Positions 33,596 to 37,077 of a stretch of 37,077 nt of DNA are shown one piece after another. The position numbers and the translations under genes were made by a program. Every line of letters starts with the position of its first letter. The first letter of the stretch is position 1. The notes below the pieces were generated by a model. It searched no databases, was not told the origin of the DNA, and saw only the letters and a list, made by a program, of their open reading frames with translations. The stretch comes from Clostridia bacterium (lineage in GTDB: Bacteria; Bacillota; Clostridia; Oscillospirales; Acutalibacteraceae), in contig CAADUC010000012.1 of assembly GCA_900752115.1 (NCBI GenBank), forward strand, positions 1-37,077, given 5' to 3'.

Positions 33596-33747
33596 GGTTC
33601 CTGTTCAGGAAGAACTCATCCGTTCTTCCATGGAAAGCAAAAGACAGCGCCGGCAGCCAAAGAAACCTATGGCACTTCTGCGCCCGGTTCCTCTCCCGCA
33701 GTACAAAAACGGAGCCTCGCCTTCATAAGCTCCTTGCGCCGCAGGAC

Positions 33748-35007
33748 TCAACCCTTGAAGAAATCGGTAAAATCAAAGGTGGCAAAATAATCCTTCGGGG
33801 TCTCGGCACGGCGAATCATCTTGGCCGAACCGTCCTCGCACAGGAGAATCTCCGCAGAACGGAGTTTTCCGTTATAGTTGTAGCCCATCGCAAAACCGTG
33901 CGCACCGGTGTCGTGCAGGACGACAAGATCGCCCATGTCAATCTTCGGCAGCATCCGGTCTATCGCAAACTTATCGTTGTTCTCGCACAGACCGCCGGTC
34001 ACGTCATATTTGTGATCGCAGGGAGCATTCTCCTTGCCCATGACCGTAATGTGATGGTACGCGCCGTACATGGCGGGACGCATCAGGTTCGCGGCACAGG
34101 CGTCGAGGCCAATATACTCCTTATAGATGTGTTTCTCATGAATGGCGGTCGTCACAAGGCAGCCGTTCGGGCCGAGCATATAGCGGCCAAGCTCCGTAAA
34201 GATGGCAACGTCTCCCATTCCGGCCGGGACGAGAACCTCCTCATACGCTTTACGGACGCCCTCGCCGACAGCGACAATGTCCACCGGCTCCTGATCCGGA
34301 CGGTACGGGATGCCGACGCCTCCGGAAAGATTGACAAACTTGATTTTCGCGCCCGTTTTCTCCTTAAGCTCGACGGCAAACGTGAACAGGATGCGCGCAA
34401 GCGTCGGGTAATACTCATTGGTCGTCGTGTTGCTTGCGAGGAACGCGTGGATACCGAACTCCTCGGCTCCGAGCTCTTGGAGACGGCGGTATCCCTCGAT
34501 CATCTGCTCCTTGGTAAAGCCGTACTTCGCATCGCCGGGATTGTCCATGATGCTGTTGGCAATTGAGAAATATCCGCCCGGATTCAGACGGCAGCTGATG
34601 AGCTTCGGAATGGAGGCAACGTTTTTAAGAAAATCAATATGCGTCAGATCGTCAAGATTGATCGTCGCGTCCAGCTTTCTTGCGAGCTGAAAATCCTCCG
34701 CCGGGGTATCGTTCGAAGAGAACATGATGTCCGTACCGGAGAAACCGCATGCCTCGGCCATCATCAGCTCCGTGAGGGAAGAACAGTCAACACCGCACCC
34801 TTCCTCCTGCAGAATTTTGAGGATAAAGGGATTCGGAGTCGCTTTCACGGCAAAATACTCGCGGAAACCGGGATTCCACGCAAACGCCGCTTTGAGAGCA
34901 CGGGCGCGGGCGCGGATGCCCTTCTCGTCATACAGATGAAACGGCGTGGGGTATTGCTTCACAATCTCCTCCAGCTGTTCCTTATTCACAAAAAGCTTCT
35001 TTTCCAT
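33748..35007 (-). CDS. lysA: diaminopimelate decarboxylase
   Basis: About 419 residues: a fold-III pyridoxal-phosphate decarboxylase that turns meso-diaminopimelate into lysine. The cofactor Lys lies in REYFAVKATPNPFIL, the phosphate loop in NLSGGVGIPYRPD, the second-subunit Cys-containing block in GGLCENNDKFA and the C-terminal HDTGAHGFAMGYNYN matches LysA. Some relatives act on other diamino acids, such as carboxynorspermidine, and the nearby polyamine transporter makes that worth noting, but the ENNDKFA and GAHGFA blocks favour LysA. The start is uncertain: the ATG at 35007 fits a GAAAGGA site at a long spacing, and ATGs at 35019 and 35052 are alternatives. It follows the 58-residue gene closely. 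Confidence 0.88.
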   Translation of the reverse strand: MEKKLFVNKEQLEEIVKQYPTPFHLYDEKGIRARARALKAAFAWNPGFREYFAVKATPNPFILKILQEEGCGVDCSSLTELMMAEACGFSGTDIMFSSNDTPAEDFQLARKLDATINLDDLTHIDFLKNVASIPKLISCRLNPGGYFSIANSIMDNPGDAKYGFTKEQMIEGYRRLQELGAEEFGIHAFLASNTTTNEYYPTLARILFTFAVELKEKTGAKIKFVNLSGGVGIPYRPDQEPVDIVAVGEGVRKAYEEVLVPAGMGDVAIFTELGRYMLGPNGCLVTTAIHEKHIYKEYIGLDACAANLMRPAMYGAYHHITVMGKENAPCDHKYDVTGGLCENNDKFAIDRMLPKIDMGDLVVLHDTGAHGFAMGYNYNGKLRSAEILLCEDGSAKMIRRAETPKDYFATFDFTDFFKG

Positions 35008-35035
35008 CGGCGGATTCATCCTTTCTTGCGGGATT

Positions 35036-35212
35036 TCAGGTGAGCAGCTCATCCAGCAGCTCCATCAGTGCTCCGGCAACGTCAAGCGCATCACTCCAGC
35101 GCAGCCGTCTGCGCCGGTTGTCCTCGTTCCGGCGCTCCTGCCCTGCGAGCTTTTCCGCCTCCCTCCGATCGGCATCAGAGTCACGGAAAACCGGCGGATC
35201 GATCCTTTTCAT
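35036..35212 (-). CDS. 58-residue charged protein of unknown function
   Basis: Translated by hand from an ATG at 35212 with AGAGGG about seven bases upstream to a TGA at 35038-35036. Residues 1-38 are highly charged (MKRIDPPVF, then runs of Arg, Glu and Asp), and the end, DALDVAGALMELLDELL, is an amphipathic helix. I recognise no family. It is likely real: it lies directly behind a near-perfect promoter, has a fair ribosome site, and the decarboxylase gene starts about 30 bases after it. It could serve as a leader or small partner of that gene. Confidence 0.6.
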   Translation of the reverse strand: MKRIDPPVFRDSDADRREAEKLAGQERRNEDNRRRRLRWSDALDVAGALMELLDELLT

Positions 35213-35236
35213 CGGAAATCCCTCTCATACAAAAAA

Positions 35237-35265
35237 AGTATAAAAAGCGGCTCGCCTCTTGTCAA
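35237..35265 (-). promoter_or_regulatory. predicted sigma-A promoter of the small gene and lysA
   Basis: On the minus strand, a perfect TTGACA (35260-35265) and TATACT (35237-35242) are separated by 17 bases. The promoter lies inside a possible ligA terminator, AAAAGCG / CGCTTTTT, with a 20-base loop. The RNA would start about 20 bases before the small gene. Confidence 0.82.
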
Positions 35266-35284
35266 GATGCGCTTTTCTCAAAAA

Positions 35285-37077
<1,793 letters not shown>

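Overview
The window reads as a chromosomal segment of a Gram-positive, probably spore-forming anaerobe of the class Clostridia (Oscillospiraceae-like). Grounds: a SpoIIIE/FtsK translocase, the sporulation protein YunB, a low-GC-type Pho/Pst locus, Rex, moderately high GC, strong AGGAGG ribosome sites and frequent TTG starts. The taxonomic assignment is inference. I found no rRNA, tRNA, CRISPR array, prophage or intact insertion sequence.

Layout. Bases 1-7260 are all on the minus strand: a truncated ygiQ-type radical SAM gene at the left edge, a small P-loop kinase, a GNAT acetyltransferase, two coupled half-size TauE/SafE membrane proteins, ftsK/spoIIIE, uppP and a ClpP-like TepA protease. 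Bases 7526-14243 are on the plus strand: aconitase, NADP isocitrate dehydrogenase and the redox repressor Rex in one unit, then lemA with a DUF2207 membrane protein. Bases 14356-16360 hold an ArsR-controlled cassette (arsR, permease, thioredoxin-like protein) with two matching operators, flanked on both sides by unexplained remnant-like DNA. Next come guaA, whose glutaminase domain is cut down and lacks its nucleophile, and a LysR regulator with promoters facing mgtC.

Bases 20365-27467 hold a CsoR-type repressor and a complete phosphate regulon unit read leftwards: pstS-pstC-pstA-pstB-phoU, then phoB and phoR, with PHO-box-like repeats in front of pstS and a terminator between phoB and phoR. 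Bases 27585-33389 hold yunB, an aldose-epimerase-like gene and a potABCD polyamine transporter whose four genes overlap one another. The right end holds a diaminopimelate decarboxylase behind a 58-residue unknown gene, and ligA running off the edge.

Functionally this is mostly housekeeping: cell wall and lipid carrier recycling, chromosome translocation, the oxidative branch to 2-oxoglutarate, phosphate and polyamine uptake, lysine synthesis and DNA ligation. The points most worth a second look are the degenerate GuaA amidotransferase domain, the mirrored ArsR operators and flanking remnants, the basic leader peptide overlapping mgtC, the phoB/phoR terminator, phased T-tracts upstream of potA, a 10-G tract at the yunB ribosome site, and a membrane-anchored PotD.
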